From assembly GCA_027486845.1 (NCBI GenBank), contig JAIXOL010000028.1, positions 1 through 64,000 of the forward strand: 64,000 nt of DNA, in the 5' to 3' direction. Shown here piece by piece: positions 1 to 9,336 of the stretch. The DNA is from Cytophagaceae bacterium. GTDB taxonomy: Bacteria > Bacteroidota > Bacteroidia > Cytophagales > Spirosomataceae. How positions within the stretch are numbered: position 1 is the stretch's first letter; every line of letters begins with the position of its first letter. A model generated the notes under the pieces. The model ran no database searches and was not told the origin of the DNA. It saw only the letters and a program-made list of their open reading frames with translations. The position numbers and the translations under genes are program-made.

Positions 1-237
1 AATCACATTGAAGGAAAGTTTGGACAAGGCAAAGTTAAATACAACCTTAATAAAATAATGGCAAAAATCTCTGATACCACTGAGTCATGGATAGCTGGTA
101 TTTTCTTTGTAATGAATATACTCAAACTAAGTAAGGATTTTTTATGCCTATTCTTAATTCGACTCACAAACGTGCTTTTTCAAAAAAAACAATCAGATTT
201 CCAATATTCTAACCTATTGATGATAAGCTCAATTTGA
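1..237 (+). mobile_element. IS5-like transposase, C-terminal end (cut by window edge)
   Basis: An open frame runs from the first base to a TGA at 235-237 and gives 78 residues. The segment IEGKFGQGKVKYNLNKIMAK followed by a TESWIAGIFFVMN stretch is the typical C-terminal end of DDE transposases of the IS5/IS1182 type common in Bacteroidota, where a conserved Glu of the catalytic triad lies in the IEGKFGQ segment. The N-terminal part lies outside the window, so intactness cannot be judged. The end sequence of the element is probably one of the two repeats at 246-265 and 339-358. Confidence 0.75.
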
Positions 238-245
238 TATTTGAA

Positions 246-265
246 ACTTTTTCAGCAAACCCTAA
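246..265. repeat. Candidate IS end sequence, copy 1
   Basis: A 20-base sequence (ACTTTTTCAGCAAACCCTAA) just after the transposase stop differs by one base from a second copy at 339-358. The pattern CTTTTTCAGCAnnCCCTAA resembles terminal inverted repeats of IS5-like elements in this phylum. The left end of the element lies outside the window, so it cannot be compared. Confidence 0.55.
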
Positions 266-338
266 AATATAACTTACTCATTATCAATAAGTTAAAAAAC
301 ACAAAAAATAATTCTCAAAACCAATGTTTTAAAGAAAG

Positions 339-358
339 ACTTTTTCAGCAAGCCCTAA
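339..358. repeat. Candidate IS end sequence, copy 2
   Basis: This 20-base sequence (ACTTTTTCAGCAAGCCCTAA) matches the copy at 246-265 at 19 of 20 bases, 93 bases downstream and in direct orientation. One of the two is probably the true right end of the IS; the other may mark an older or nested insertion. The remainder of 238-491 holds no gene that I can recognise. Confidence 0.55.
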
Positions 359-491
359 GTAAAATTTTTCGATAGAATGGGCTTTATAAACTCTGATTCG
401 ATTCATTTGCTCAATTGATTTTTATCCAAATTTGATAAGACTCTCGAAAGAAATTTTATCTTTACAAATCATTTAATCTTTGGGCAGACTT

Positions 492-1835
492 ATGGAACTT
501 CTTCACAAACACCTTACCTTTGTGCTTTCAGTAATTATTACATTTCTAACCAATATGTCAGCGATTGCACAGCCAAAACTCCCAGATTTTTCAAAACAAT
601 TATTCGATATTCACGAACAAATTAAAGAACAAAGCCTCACGAAACGCCGTTTTAAGCACAAAGATATTGTTCCGTTGATAGAAAAATTGCCTTTTTGGGT
701 CGAGAAAATTGGAAAGTCGTTTGAAGAACGAGATATATATCAGATCAAGATGGGAAGTGGTAAAACCAAAGTTTTGTTGTGGTCGCAAATGCACGGCGAT
801 GAAGCAACTGCTACAATGGCCTTATTTGATATTTTTAACTTTTTTCAAATTAAAAACGATGGGTTTGACTCTTTAAGAAATAAAATTCTTGAAAATTGTA
901 CACTTTACTACGTGCCAATGCTCAATCCCGATGGAGCAGAACGTTTCCAAAGACGCACCGCTACCGATATTGATATGAATCGTGATGCCTTACGTTTTCA
1001 GACCCCCGAAGGTGCAATATTAAAGAAACTACAAGAAGAGATTAAACCCGAATTTTCTTTTAATTTGCACGATAAAAATACCAAATACAGTGCAGGAGCA
1101 AGCGGAAATCAAGCAACGATTTCATTCTTGCCAACATCATATAATTATGAAAAAGAATGGAATCCTGCCCGAACACGAGCGATGCAAGTGATATGCGGCA
1201 TGCACCAAACACTCCATCAATTTATTCCAGGGCATTTAGGACGCTGGAATGACGACCACGAACCCCGTGCCTTTGGCGATAATATTGCGAAGTGGGGTAG
1301 TAGTTTGATTTTGATTGAATCGGGTGGATATAAAGAAGATACCGAAAAGCAATTTATCAGAAAACTTAATTTTGTTGCGATTCTGACTGGATTACAAGCA
1401 ATTTCTGAAGAATCATACACAAAATTTGAGCTAAAAACCTACGAAGCTATTCCTAAAAACGACCGATATTTGTTTGACTTACTCATTCGTAATGCCCAAT
1501 TTGTGCAGAATGGAAAAACCATCATCAAAGATATTGGTATCAATCTTAGCGAAAAAAATATCAACAACGCTACTGGTTTTATGCTTTCAAGCGTTATAGA
1601 AGACCTCGGCGACCTTTCTACTTTTTGGGGAATCAAAGAAATTGATGCCAAAGGTTTGACGGTAAGTTTATTGAAAGAACTTCCTGTGGATGATGTTTCG
1701 CAAGTTTTGCAGAAATATAAAGTTTCGGAAAAAGAAGTACAAAATCAAGAAATTAACCTCGACGAAACAGCAAGCTTTTTGCTTACGAAAGATAAAGAAG
1801 TGAAATACATCATCTTGAATGGACAAATTAAATAG
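492..1835 (+). CDS. Secreted zinc carboxypeptidase, M14 family
   Basis: M14-type metallocarboxypeptidase expected to act outside the cytoplasmic membrane. An upstream in-frame TTG exists at 480, but the ATG at 492 gives a cleaner signal peptide (hydrophobic residues about 8-24, ending near AIAQ). Zinc ligands fit H101 and E104 in MHGDEAT and H193 in FNLHD; NPDG and MNRD motifs follow the first pair, and E276 in LILIESGG is in the position of the catalytic glutamate. The length of 447 residues leaves about 150 C-terminal residues of unassigned function. The 3' end overlaps the next gene by 17 bases, so the two may be co-transcribed. The substrate (peptide or cell-wall peptide) cannot be read from sequence. 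Confidence 0.88.
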   Translation: MELLHKHLTFVLSVIITFLTNMSAIAQPKLPDFSKQLFDIHEQIKEQSLTKRRFKHKDIVPLIEKLPFWVEKIGKSFEERDIYQIKMGSGKTKVLLWSQMHGDEATATMALFDIFNFFQIKNDGFDSLRNKILENCTLYYVPMLNPDGAERFQRRTATDIDMNRDALRFQTPEGAILKKLQEEIKPEFSFNLHDKNTKYSAGASGNQATISFLPTSYNYEKEWNPARTRAMQVICGMHQTLHQFIPGHLGRWNDDHEPRAFGDNIAKWGSSLILIESGGYKEDTEKQFIRKLNFVAILTGLQAISEESYTKFELKTYEAIPKNDRYLFDLLIRNAQFVQNGKTIIKDIGINLSEKNINNATGFMLSSVIEDLGDLSTFWGIKEIDAKGLTVSLLKELPVDDVSQVLQKYKVSEKEVQNQEINLDETASFLLTKDKEVKYIILNGQIK

Positions 1836-2607
1836 CCCTGCCGTAGCGACGGTCGCCTCTAACCCCTCCCCGACAAATAGGGGAGTAAAAGTTTTTATTT
1901 TTCTTATCTCTTGGCAGGGCTTAGGTATGCTTTCTTCCTTTGCCCAAAAATCTTATGTTCTCGGTAAAGCTATTGATAAAGTCACAGGAAAGCCCGTTCC
2001 TTCTGCAACGGTCGTAAATAAAGAGACCCGACAAGTAACCAAAACAGGCGATAACGGTAATTTTTTGGTACGAGCATCGAAAGGAGATTCTATCAAAATT
2101 ACATCGGTTGGTTATAAAGCAGTGGGCATTGCTTGGGACGGTGTAAATTTAGAACCTATCATTGAAATGCGACAAGATGCCATTGCTTTGAAAGAAGTTA
2201 TTGTCAGAGATAAGCGTTCGGAACAAGTTAAGCAGCAAATTGAAGAATTGATGGGTTCGCCCGAAGCTTCAACGAAACTAAAATGGAAAGACATTGCTAA
2301 TCTCATTAATACAAATACCTCAACGCCAGGCACAATTGGTATTTCTATTGATGGATTATATGAACTTTTCAGCAAAGACGGAAAATCTCGTCGGAAACTG
2401 GCAGCTATGAAGCAAGAAGACCTCAAGAAACTCTTAGTTGAGTATCGTTATAACTCCGAATACATTTCGTTTGTAACAAAACTCAAAGGGCAGGAATTAA
2501 AGTATTTTATGAAGTTTTGTAATTTACCAGATAATTTTGTGCTTACCGCCAACGACTACGACCTAACTTTAGAAGTTTATCGTTGTTTGGATGAGTTTAA
2601 GCGATAA
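1819..2607 (+). CDS. Exported protein with carboxypeptidase-regulatory-like domain
   Basis: The protein has 262 residues. A hydrophobic segment near residues 24-42 ends in SSFAQ, a likely signal peptide with an unusually long n-region. Residues about 45-125 (VLGKAIDKVTGKPVPSATVV onward, then GNFLVRASKGDSIKITSVGY) match the CarboxypepD_reg-like / SusC N-terminal plug-type beta-sandwich seen in many Bacteroidota cell-surface proteins. The rest is charged and helical with no family I recognise. The first 30 codons are encoded by a structured repeat (1834-1921), so the start is uncertain; no other in-frame ATG leaves a complete signal peptide. It follows the M14 peptidase with an overlap and may be a partner of it. 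Confidence 0.72.
   Translation: MDKLNSPAVATVASNPSPTNRGVKVFIFLISWQGLGMLSSFAQKSYVLGKAIDKVTGKPVPSATVVNKETRQVTKTGDNGNFLVRASKGDSIKITSVGYKAVGIAWDGVNLEPIIEMRQDAIALKEVIVRDKRSEQVKQQIEELMGSPEASTKLKWKDIANLINTNTSTPGTIGISIDGLYELFSKDGKSRRKLAAMKQEDLKKLLVEYRYNSEYISFVTKLKGQELKYFMKFCNLPDNFVLTANDYDLTLEVYRCLDEFKR
1834..1921. repeat. Nested palindromic repeat at gene junction
   Basis: AGCCCTGCC at 1834-1842 pairs with GGCAGGGCT at 1913-1921. Inside lie a small palindrome (GCGACGGTCGC, 1846-1856) and a CTCCCC/GGGGAG stem. The element spans the stop codon of the M14 gene and the signal-peptide region of the next gene. Elements rich in CCCTCCCC...GGGGAG are common intergenic repeats in Cytophagales genomes. Confidence 0.55.
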
Positions 2608-2698
2608 TTTTTGATGCGAGAAAAATAGGTGATACAAGAAATAAAATTCTCAAATCCCTAATGCAGTATCTCGAATCCCATATCTAAAATTTAAAAAT

Positions 2699-4420
2699 AT
2701 GCAAGAAATAGAAATACCACAGCGAAAACCACGCACATTTATTGGTGAAGAATTTGCCCTGACTTCTTGGCAAGATTTAAAACCACTTTACGAAAATTTA
2801 GTAAGCCGTGCAATTACGAATTCCCAAGAATTACGTCAATGGTTTATCGACCGCAGCGAGTTAGAGTCGTATTTATCAGAAAATTTGGCTTGGCGATACA
2901 TCAAAATGACTTGTGATACCGTCAGTGAAGAAAATCAAAAAAACTACCAGTTTTTTGTGGAAGAAATTCAGCCCGAACTCTCAGTTTATAGCGACCAACT
3001 CAATAAAAAGGCTCTCGAAAGTGCATTTTTGGGCGAATTGAATGAAGAAGGATTTTTCATCACAATTCGTGGAATGAAGAAATCGGTTGAGATTTTCCGT
3101 GAAGAAAACATTCCGATTGAAACCCAAATTCAGACCAAACAGACTGAATATCAGTCAACTACGGCAGCAATGACCGTAAACATCAATGGCGAAGAAATGA
3201 CTTTGCCAAAAGCAGGTGATTTATTGCAGTCGCCAAATCGTGCGATTCGTGAGGAGGCTTGGACAAAAATTGCCGAACGTCGCTATCAAGACCACGAGAA
3301 ACTTGATACTCTATTCAACGAACTGCGAGATTTACGCCACCAATTGGCCGTCAATGCGGGTTTCTTGAATTTTCGTGATTATATGTTTGCTGCCATGGGG
3401 CGTTTCGATTATACGCCACAAGATTGCTTCAATTTCCACGAAGCCGTGGCTGAAACCGTTGTTCCTTTGGTTGATGAAATGGTCAAAGAACGCAAAATAA
3501 AGCTGAATGTCGATGAGCTTCGTCCGTGGGATTTGAAAGTTGACCCCGATGGAAAACCGGCTCTCAAGCCATTCAGCAATGGGGAAGATTTGCTTGATAA
3601 AACCGTTGAATGTTTTCGAAGAATCGACCCAAAATTGGCTGATTATATTCGTATCATGCGTCGAATGGGGCATTTTGATGTCGAATCTCGTAAAGGCAAA
3701 GCTCCAGGTGGATACAACTATCCACTCGAAGAAATCGGTGTGCCGTTTATTTTTATGAATGCCACTTCTAGCCTGCGTGATGTGGTCACTATGGTTCACG
3801 AAGGTGGCCATGCTATTCACTCTTTTGAAGTGCGTGATTTACAGCTAAACTCATTCCGAAGTACAACTTCAGAGGTGGCCGAATTGGCTTCTATGTCGAT
3901 GGAGTTGATTTCGATGGAGCATTGGGGTGTATTTTTTGAAAATGAAGAAGACCTAAAACGTGCCAAAATCGAACATTTAGAAGACATCTTGGAGGTTTTG
4001 CCGTGGATTGCAACGGTCGATAAATTCCAACATTGGATTTATGAAAACCCTTCGCACACAATCGAAGAACGCCAAACGCAATGGGTGAAAACCTTTGAAC
4101 AATTCTCAGATTCGCTTACTAATTGGCAAGGTTTTGAGCGATTTAAAAAATATAATTGGCAGCGTCAGTTGCATATTTTTGAAGTGCCATTTTACTATAT
4201 CGAATACGGAATGGCTCAGTTGGGAGCAATCAGCGTTTGGAGAAATTACAAACAAGATGCCCAAAAAGGACTTAATGGCTACTTAAATGCCCTAAAATTG
4301 GGTTATACCACAACAATAGGTAAGATTTACGAAGCAGCCAATGTAAAATTTGATTTCTCGAAGGAATACATCGCCGAATTGATGGATTTTGTGAAGTTTG
4401 AATTGGAGAAGTTGAAGTAA
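2699..4420 (+). CDS. M3 family oligoendopeptidase
   Basis: This cytoplasmic zinc peptidase of 573 residues belongs to the oligoendopeptidase F-like M3 family; length and layout fit the family. The active-site helix is HEGGHAIH at residues 367-374 (HExxH, with the third ligand expected in the following SEVAELASMSME segment). There is no signal peptide or membrane segment. The N-terminal helical lobe (about 1-200) is typical of the clamshell fold that admits only short peptides. Expected role: degradation of short peptides produced by other proteases. A strong hairpin with a T-run directly follows the gene. Confidence 0.92.
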   Translation: MQEIEIPQRKPRTFIGEEFALTSWQDLKPLYENLVSRAITNSQELRQWFIDRSELESYLSENLAWRYIKMTCDTVSEENQKNYQFFVEEIQPELSVYSDQLNKKALESAFLGELNEEGFFITIRGMKKSVEIFREENIPIETQIQTKQTEYQSTTAAMTVNINGEEMTLPKAGDLLQSPNRAIREEAWTKIAERRYQDHEKLDTLFNELRDLRHQLAVNAGFLNFRDYMFAAMGRFDYTPQDCFNFHEAVAETVVPLVDEMVKERKIKLNVDELRPWDLKVDPDGKPALKPFSNGEDLLDKTVECFRRIDPKLADYIRIMRRMGHFDVESRKGKAPGGYNYPLEEIGVPFIFMNATSSLRDVVTMVHEGGHAIHSFEVRDLQLNSFRSTTSEVAELASMSMELISMEHWGVFFENEEDLKRAKIEHLEDILEVLPWIATVDKFQHWIYENPSHTIEERQTQWVKTFEQFSDSLTNWQGFERFKKYNWQRQLHIFEVPFYYIEYGMAQLGAISVWRNYKQDAQKGLNGYLNALKLGYTTTIGKIYEAANVKFDFSKEYIAELMDFVKFELEKLK

Positions 4421-4442
4421 GAAATAGTGTTTTATAGATGTG

Positions 4443-4474
4443 TGTCTCTGATAATTTTATCAGAGACATTTTTT
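4443..4474 (+). terminator. Intrinsic terminator after the M3 peptidase gene
   Basis: An 11-base perfect stem (TGTCTCTGATA / TATCAGAGACA) with a 4-base loop is followed directly by seven T. It lies 22 bases after the M3 peptidase stop. Confidence 0.85.
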
Positions 4475-4579
4475 ATACCCACCGCTGTGAATTATTTTGC
4501 TAAAATGATGAAAATTCAGAAAATTCACTCATTTTTGTATTTTGAAATGTGCCCAAAATTCCATCATTAACAAACTTTT

Positions 4580-7500
4580 ATGAAATTTACTTTTCCTGTA
4601 TTTCTACTCCTGTTTTTAGTTTCAACATTTTCGTTTGCACAAAATATAACTTGTGGCTTTGACGATAACGAAATCTCGCAGGAAATCATGAAACAATTAC
4701 CGCAATTTATCAAAGAACGCAAGGTTCGGAAACAGGCTATTGATGATTTTTATATGTGCCGAGTAGTAGTTGATGTTGACTATCAGACTTTTAAAAAATA
4801 TAATGGTGACACGCTCTTTATAAAAAATGAAGTAGCTGCTATGATTCAGAAAACATCCGAGATTTATGAAAACGAAATCGGTACAAAACTGGTGCTGACT
4901 TATGTAAATATTTGGAAAGAAGAAGCCAAAGATCCTTACAATAATGTGACAGATATTTTTGTAATGCTAACAAACCTTCGTAATGCTTATACAAATACTC
5001 CGTTATCGCGGATTCCAAACGATTTAGTCATGTATCTCAATTCTAAAGGGTTTTCGGGTGCAGGTGGAGTAGCGAGTGGTAAATTTAATGTTTCGCCATG
5101 GCAAAATATCTCAACTATCGCCCACGAAATCGGACATAATTTTGGTTCGCCACATACACAAAGTTGTACTTGGCCAGGTGGAGCAATTGATTTTTGTTAT
5201 GCCGTAGAGGGAAACTGTTATTCGGAAGCTCTAGACAATATTAAAGGAACGTTGATGAGCTATTGTAATCGGCGATTGAACAATTTTCACCCACTTTGTA
5301 TCGAATTAATGAATCGAAATTCTGCCACTCGATATCAAAAAATAAGAAACACTTTTGAAACCATAAAATTGGCTGAAACATGGGATTTTAACAAAGATTT
5401 ATATTTTTCATGGAGTTCGGTTCTACAAGCCGAAACTTACCTAATTGAAGTGGCTGATGGCTCAGATTTTAAAAATATTATTTTGCGAGATAGTAGTGAA
5501 CAAGCATATACAGTTTTGTCTTATTTGAAAAAAAATAAAAATTATTTTCTTAGAATTAAACCTAAAAATAGACTTGGTGAAGGAGTTTGGTCAAATACAA
5601 TGAGGGTGAATACGCCTGCGATACTTGAAACACCGCAACCACTAACAGCACTTGATGGGAAAGTAAATATTGATGGAACAACGCTCACGCTTAGGTTTGA
5701 TAAAATTGATGATGCGACCGAATATCAACTTCAAACAATTGGTTTTAGTTCTGGAAATACTTCTTATTCGTTTGATTTAAACGCTGTTGTTCGACGTGCA
5801 ACTACCAATTCGTTTGCCATGACAACATCGAACGAAGGTTTCACATGGCGAGTGCGAGCCTTGCGAGGAAGCGAGACAAGTGCATGGTCGAAACCAGAAA
5901 CTTTTTGGATAAAACCCAATTCTTCAATTCTTGATTTGACCCAACAAGCTATCAATGGTTATCCGCTTACTTTTCCGATAAATTACACTGGTGGTAGTGG
6001 CGATATTCTTGAGGTGAAAGTAATTGTTTCTGAAAATGCCAATTATTCAATGCCTATAGTCAATAAAACCCTTAAATCGGGTATTTATGCGAGCCAAATA
6101 AATTATCCGTTTTTGCTCCAAAATCTAAAGCCAAATACCAATTATTATGTAAAATTTGAGGAATATAATAATGATAAATTTAATATCATAGGTCTTCCCA
6201 AAGGCTTGGTTAGGTTTACTGAAAGGTCTTTCAGAACTGGTTCGGAGTCAAACCCTGCGAGTTTTTCGTATTTCAATAATGGCAATATTGATAACTTGAG
6301 TCGCACATTACGAAAAGTTGTTTTCAATGATAATTATGCTTTTGTAAGCACCAACGAAGGAATCGTGCAAATGAAAGTTGATGGGACTGCAGGTAAACTT
6401 ATCAACCGACAACTAACCAATGGAATTGTAAGTAATGCAGTGGTTGATACTAAAACCGATGATGCTGGAAATCTGTGGATTTTGACGCAAGTTAGCAAAC
6501 GCATTGCTTTCAATGGGGTTTTTCCGAAACCAACCTACCGATTGGCGAAATTAGAACCTAATACATTCAAAATCCTCGAATCAAGCGATTTTGTGGGGAG
6601 CAAGAATACTTCTTTCAATAGTTTTGATCCACAAACAAAATTGGTAAATGATAACAGAAATATACAAAAAATAATAGGTGATTCAACCGAGTTAGTTTTT
6701 CAACTACCTACAAATGTAAGTTTACAACAAAACATGGTTTGGGGAAAAAATTCAGTTTGGATGCTGGTTTATAATTCTACAAGTGCCATTAATGAAATTT
6801 ATAATTATAATTTTGAGCAAAACAAACAGACAATTTTTAACCGAACAAATACTTTGCTGAATGGTTCAATTAGTCAGATTTATTTAGATGCTCAAGAAAA
6901 CCTTTGGGTAGTAAATGGCGGAACAAACCTATTGCTCAAATATAAAGAAGAATCGGGTTGGGTCAATCAGAATTTAACGCTTTCGGGTACTAATCGAATA
7001 ATCGGTGAAAGTGATGGCGTATTTTACTTATATAATATTGCAGGTTTGAAACGAGATATTTACTCATTTGGGGAAAATGGCCTAAAATTGGCAGTAAATG
7101 TGCCTTTGGTAAGTACCACAGGAACAATACAGTTGGATAATAGTGGAAAAATATGGTTGTTGCAAACTGATAAATTATTGAAAATAAATCCTTGTAATTA
7201 CTTAAAAACTCCACAATTAAAGGCTTCTTCTAGTCAGATTTTGAAAGGTGAACAAGTTACGCTTAAGGCCGAAGGTTGTAGCAGTGCAAAGTGGACTTGG
7301 AACACAGAAAATAAGCCATCTGAAACCCAAATTACTAATAAAAACAATGTTTTGCTCGTAAATCCAGCTTTAAATACACAGTATAAAGTTCAATGTATTG
7401 ACCAAGAATGTGTTAGCGATTTAAGTAACTTGTTGGAAGTAAACGTTCTGACGCTAAGTTTGAGTAGTGCAGATAAAAATAAGTATTGTACCAACGAAAA

Positions 7501-8251
7501 CATCGTCTTAAAGTTCGTGGCAGGCGGAAAATATACTACAAAAAATGAATTTAGTGCGATTTTCTCAAACTCAGGAAAGAAATATACTGCAACTATAGCT
7601 AATGATAATTCGTTTAAAGCGGCTATTCCAAGAGAGATAGTGAGTGGTAAATATTGGGTCAAAGTTGAGAGTACTGAGCCAAAAATTACATCGACAGATT
7701 CGGTTGAAGTGCAGATTTTTAAAGCACCAACAATCAGTATTTCGGGTTTGAATGAGGCTTATGTTTTAGATACTACTCAAATACTAGTGAAGCTAACTGG
7801 TACTCCGCCATACAAGTTTGTTTATAATGGGAAAGAGTCAGTTTCGAGCATGAGCAATACTGTTATTAGAAGTTTTGTGCCGTCTGAGCCAATTAGTTAT
7901 AATTTTTATGTTTCTGAGTTTTCTGATACAAATTGTGCGAGTGGAATTATAGAGAACCGAGAAATAAATATAAGGGCAACCGTAAACCCAAAAGTTTCTA
8001 ATTTTTGGGTAAAATATTTTCCAATTCCGTTTGATGATGTATTGGATTTGCAAGTTTATAACAAGCCCGGCTCTAAGTTGACCGTAACATTATTCAATAC
8101 AAAAGGAAAAATGGTTGTTCAGAAAGAGTATCCGATAGGTTCGTATTTAGATAAATTTAAACTCGATACTACTGATTTGAGTGCAGGATTATACTTTTTG
8201 GTACTTGATACTGGTAAACGTAAAGAAACCAAAAAAGTTGTAAAGTGGTAG
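4580..8251 (+). CDS. Large secreted metzincin metalloprotease with T9SS sorting domain
   Basis: A 1223-residue exported protease. A signal peptide (residues 1-20, ending SFAQ) is followed by a reprolysin/adamalysin-like catalytic domain with the metzincin zinc motif HEIGHNFGSPH at residues 182-192. Next come fibronectin type III-like segments (about 260-560), a region resembling a two-component-regulator type beta-propeller with repeated DxxGNLW-like turns (about 570-880), Ig-like or PKD-like segments, and a C-terminal type IX sorting domain (last ~80 residues; YFPIPFDDVLDLQV, then SAGLYFLVL, ending KKVVKW). The last feature implies passage through the Por/T9SS machinery to the cell surface or medium. 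The substrate is unknown. Confidence 0.88.
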   Translation: MKFTFPVFLLLFLVSTFSFAQNITCGFDDNEISQEIMKQLPQFIKERKVRKQAIDDFYMCRVVVDVDYQTFKKYNGDTLFIKNEVAAMIQKTSEIYENEIGTKLVLTYVNIWKEEAKDPYNNVTDIFVMLTNLRNAYTNTPLSRIPNDLVMYLNSKGFSGAGGVASGKFNVSPWQNISTIAHEIGHNFGSPHTQSCTWPGGAIDFCYAVEGNCYSEALDNIKGTLMSYCNRRLNNFHPLCIELMNRNSATRYQKIRNTFETIKLAETWDFNKDLYFSWSSVLQAETYLIEVADGSDFKNIILRDSSEQAYTVLSYLKKNKNYFLRIKPKNRLGEGVWSNTMRVNTPAILETPQPLTALDGKVNIDGTTLTLRFDKIDDATEYQLQTIGFSSGNTSYSFDLNAVVRRATTNSFAMTTSNEGFTWRVRALRGSETSAWSKPETFWIKPNSSILDLTQQAINGYPLTFPINYTGGSGDILEVKVIVSENANYSMPIVNKTLKSGIYASQINYPFLLQNLKPNTNYYVKFEEYNNDKFNIIGLPKGLVRFTERSFRTGSESNPASFSYFNNGNIDNLSRTLRKVVFNDNYAFVSTNEGIVQMKVDGTAGKLINRQLTNGIVSNAVVDTKTDDAGNLWILTQVSKRIAFNGVFPKPTYRLAKLEPNTFKILESSDFVGSKNTSFNSFDPQTKLVNDNRNIQKIIGDSTELVFQLPTNVSLQQNMVWGKNSVWMLVYNSTSAINEIYNYNFEQNKQTIFNRTNTLLNGSISQIYLDAQENLWVVNGGTNLLLKYKEESGWVNQNLTLSGTNRIIGESDGVFYLYNIAGLKRDIYSFGENGLKLAVNVPLVSTTGTIQLDNSGKIWLLQTDKLLKINPCNYLKTPQLKASSSQILKGEQVTLKAEGCSSAKWTWNTENKPSETQITNKNNVLLVNPALNTQYKVQCIDQECVSDLSNLLEVNVLTLSLSSADKNKYCTNENIVLKFVAGGKYTTKNEFSAIFSNSGKKYTATIANDNSFKAAIPREIVSGKYWVKVESTEPKITSTDSVEVQIFKAPTISISGLNEAYVLDTTQILVKLTGTPPYKFVYNGKESVSSMSNTVIRSFVPSEPISYNFYVSEFSDTNCASGIIENREINIRATVNPKVSNFWVKYFPIPFDDVLDLQVYNKPGSKLTVTLFNTKGKMVVQKEYPIGSYLDKFKLDTTDLSAGLYFLVLDTGKRKETKKVVKW

Positions 8252-8267
8252 AATATCAAGAGCCTTA

Positions 8268-8298
8268 ACGTTGGCATGCTTCATAACCATGCCAACGT
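8268..8298 (+). terminator. Hairpin after the secreted protease gene
   Basis: ACGTTGGCATG (8268-8278) and CATGCCAACGT (8288-8298) form an 11-base perfect stem with a 9-base loop, 16 bases after the protease stop. It is followed by AATTTTAAAATT rather than a pure T-run, so termination is likely but not certain. Confidence 0.6.
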
Positions 8299-8547
8299 AA
8301 TTTTAAAATTAATTCATTGACTTGACTGAATCTTTTATCGATGAACTTGTCTTTACTGTAGCTACACCTTTGGATCATATTAATGATATCGGCCAAGATT
8401 TTGCTGATTATTATTGCAGGAATAACCGTTTGAAGCTTCCGAAACATCAGCATCAATTCTTTTTCCGTTGCCGATAAGCGTAATGATCAATACTCTCGAA
8501 CAATATCTTGATAAATCAAGGGGCATTTATTCCTACGAACTTTTTTG
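8299..8547. other. Intergenic stretch with no recognisable gene
   Basis: About 250 bases between the protease hairpin and the next promoter. Two short minus-strand open frames exist here (63 and about 48 codons), but neither has a recognisable motif nor a clear upstream signal, so I do not call them genes. Confidence 0.4.
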
Positions 8548-8555
8548 TATTTTTG
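8548..8555 (+). promoter_or_regulatory. Bacteroidota -7 promoter element
   Basis: TATTTTTG fits the TAnnTTTG consensus and lies 41 bases before the ATG of the NTF2-like gene. No clear -33 TTG was identified. Confidence 0.5.
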
Positions 8556-8596
8556 GTTCTAAAATTCTTTTCATCACTCATTCCTAACTATTCATT

Positions 8597-9052
8597 ATGA
8601 AAAAACTATTGACTTTATTAATGCTCACTGTGGCAACTCAGTCATTTGCCCAAACCGATGAAGAACAAATAAAAGCATCTATTAATCAAGTATTCGATGG
8701 AATGCGAAAGAGCGATTCGAGCCTTGTGCATGCGGCTTTACATCCTTCATGTACGCTCAAATCAATTGGAAAAGATAAAACTGGTGAAGTACGTCTACAA
8801 GAAGATGCAATTTTGAGCTGGTTAAAGCAAATCGGTACGAAGCGTGAAGGGGTAATTTTAGATGAGAGATTAACGAGTTACGTTATCAAAGTCGATGGAG
8901 AAATGGCTATGGCTTGGACTCCCTACGAATTTTATGTCAATGGAAAATTTAATCATTGCGGTGTAAATGTATTTATGATGATGAAAACCGACAAAGGCTG
9001 GAAAATTATTGGAATCGTGGATACCCGCCGTAAAGAAAATTGTATAAAGTGA
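8597..9052 (+). CDS. Exported NTF2/SnoaL-like protein
   Basis: A 151-residue protein. Residues 1-19 are a signal peptide ending SFAQ. The remainder follows the SnoaL/lumazine-binding-like pattern of the NTF2 fold: an N-terminal helix (EEQIKASINQVFDGMRKSD), then strands ending in DKGWKIIGIVDTR. Proteins of this family bind small hydrophobic ligands or are enzymes; no catalytic residues can be assigned here. The gene stands alone with its own promoter element. Confidence 0.75.
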   Translation: MKKLLTLLMLTVATQSFAQTDEEQIKASINQVFDGMRKSDSSLVHAALHPSCTLKSIGKDKTGEVRLQEDAILSWLKQIGTKREGVILDERLTSYVIKVDGEMAMAWTPYEFYVNGKFNHCGVNVFMMMKTDKGWKIIGIVDTRRKENCIK

Positions 9053-9066
9053 GAGCTTTGAAATTA

Positions 9067-9085
9067 GTTATTGGTTGATTGGTTA
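9067..9085. repeat. 19-base intergenic repeat, copy 1
   Basis: GTTATTGGTTGATTGGTTA occurs here and, identical, at 10006-10024. A degenerate version is seen at 27514-27531. All three lie at gene ends or starts. Confidence 0.6.
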
Positions 9086-9336
9086 ATGGTAAAAAAATCT
9101 CATAGAATATTCGTTTTTAGGGACTTTTGATAAGTATTTACAATTAAGTGCTAAAAATATAGCTTTTTTATAAGTTGACAATTAAGTAGTCCACGGTCAA
9201 TAGTTTACAGTCAACACTAATATAAAATACTGTCTATCAGTTTTTTATGAAAAAAAATTTTTCGATTAAATATACCCAACTGCTTAACAATGAAAATCTG
9301 TGGTGCTTATATCGACTTTATTGACGTCTCACTTTT

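Noticed and set aside
3332-3820. Minus-strand open frame of 162 codons
   Set aside because: It lies wholly inside the M3 peptidase gene, and its translation shows no motif; a shadow of the coding strand.
8265-8503. Small minus-strand open frames between protease and NTF2-like genes
   Set aside because: One ends in the terminator hairpin; neither has a recognisable domain, and they are in different frames.
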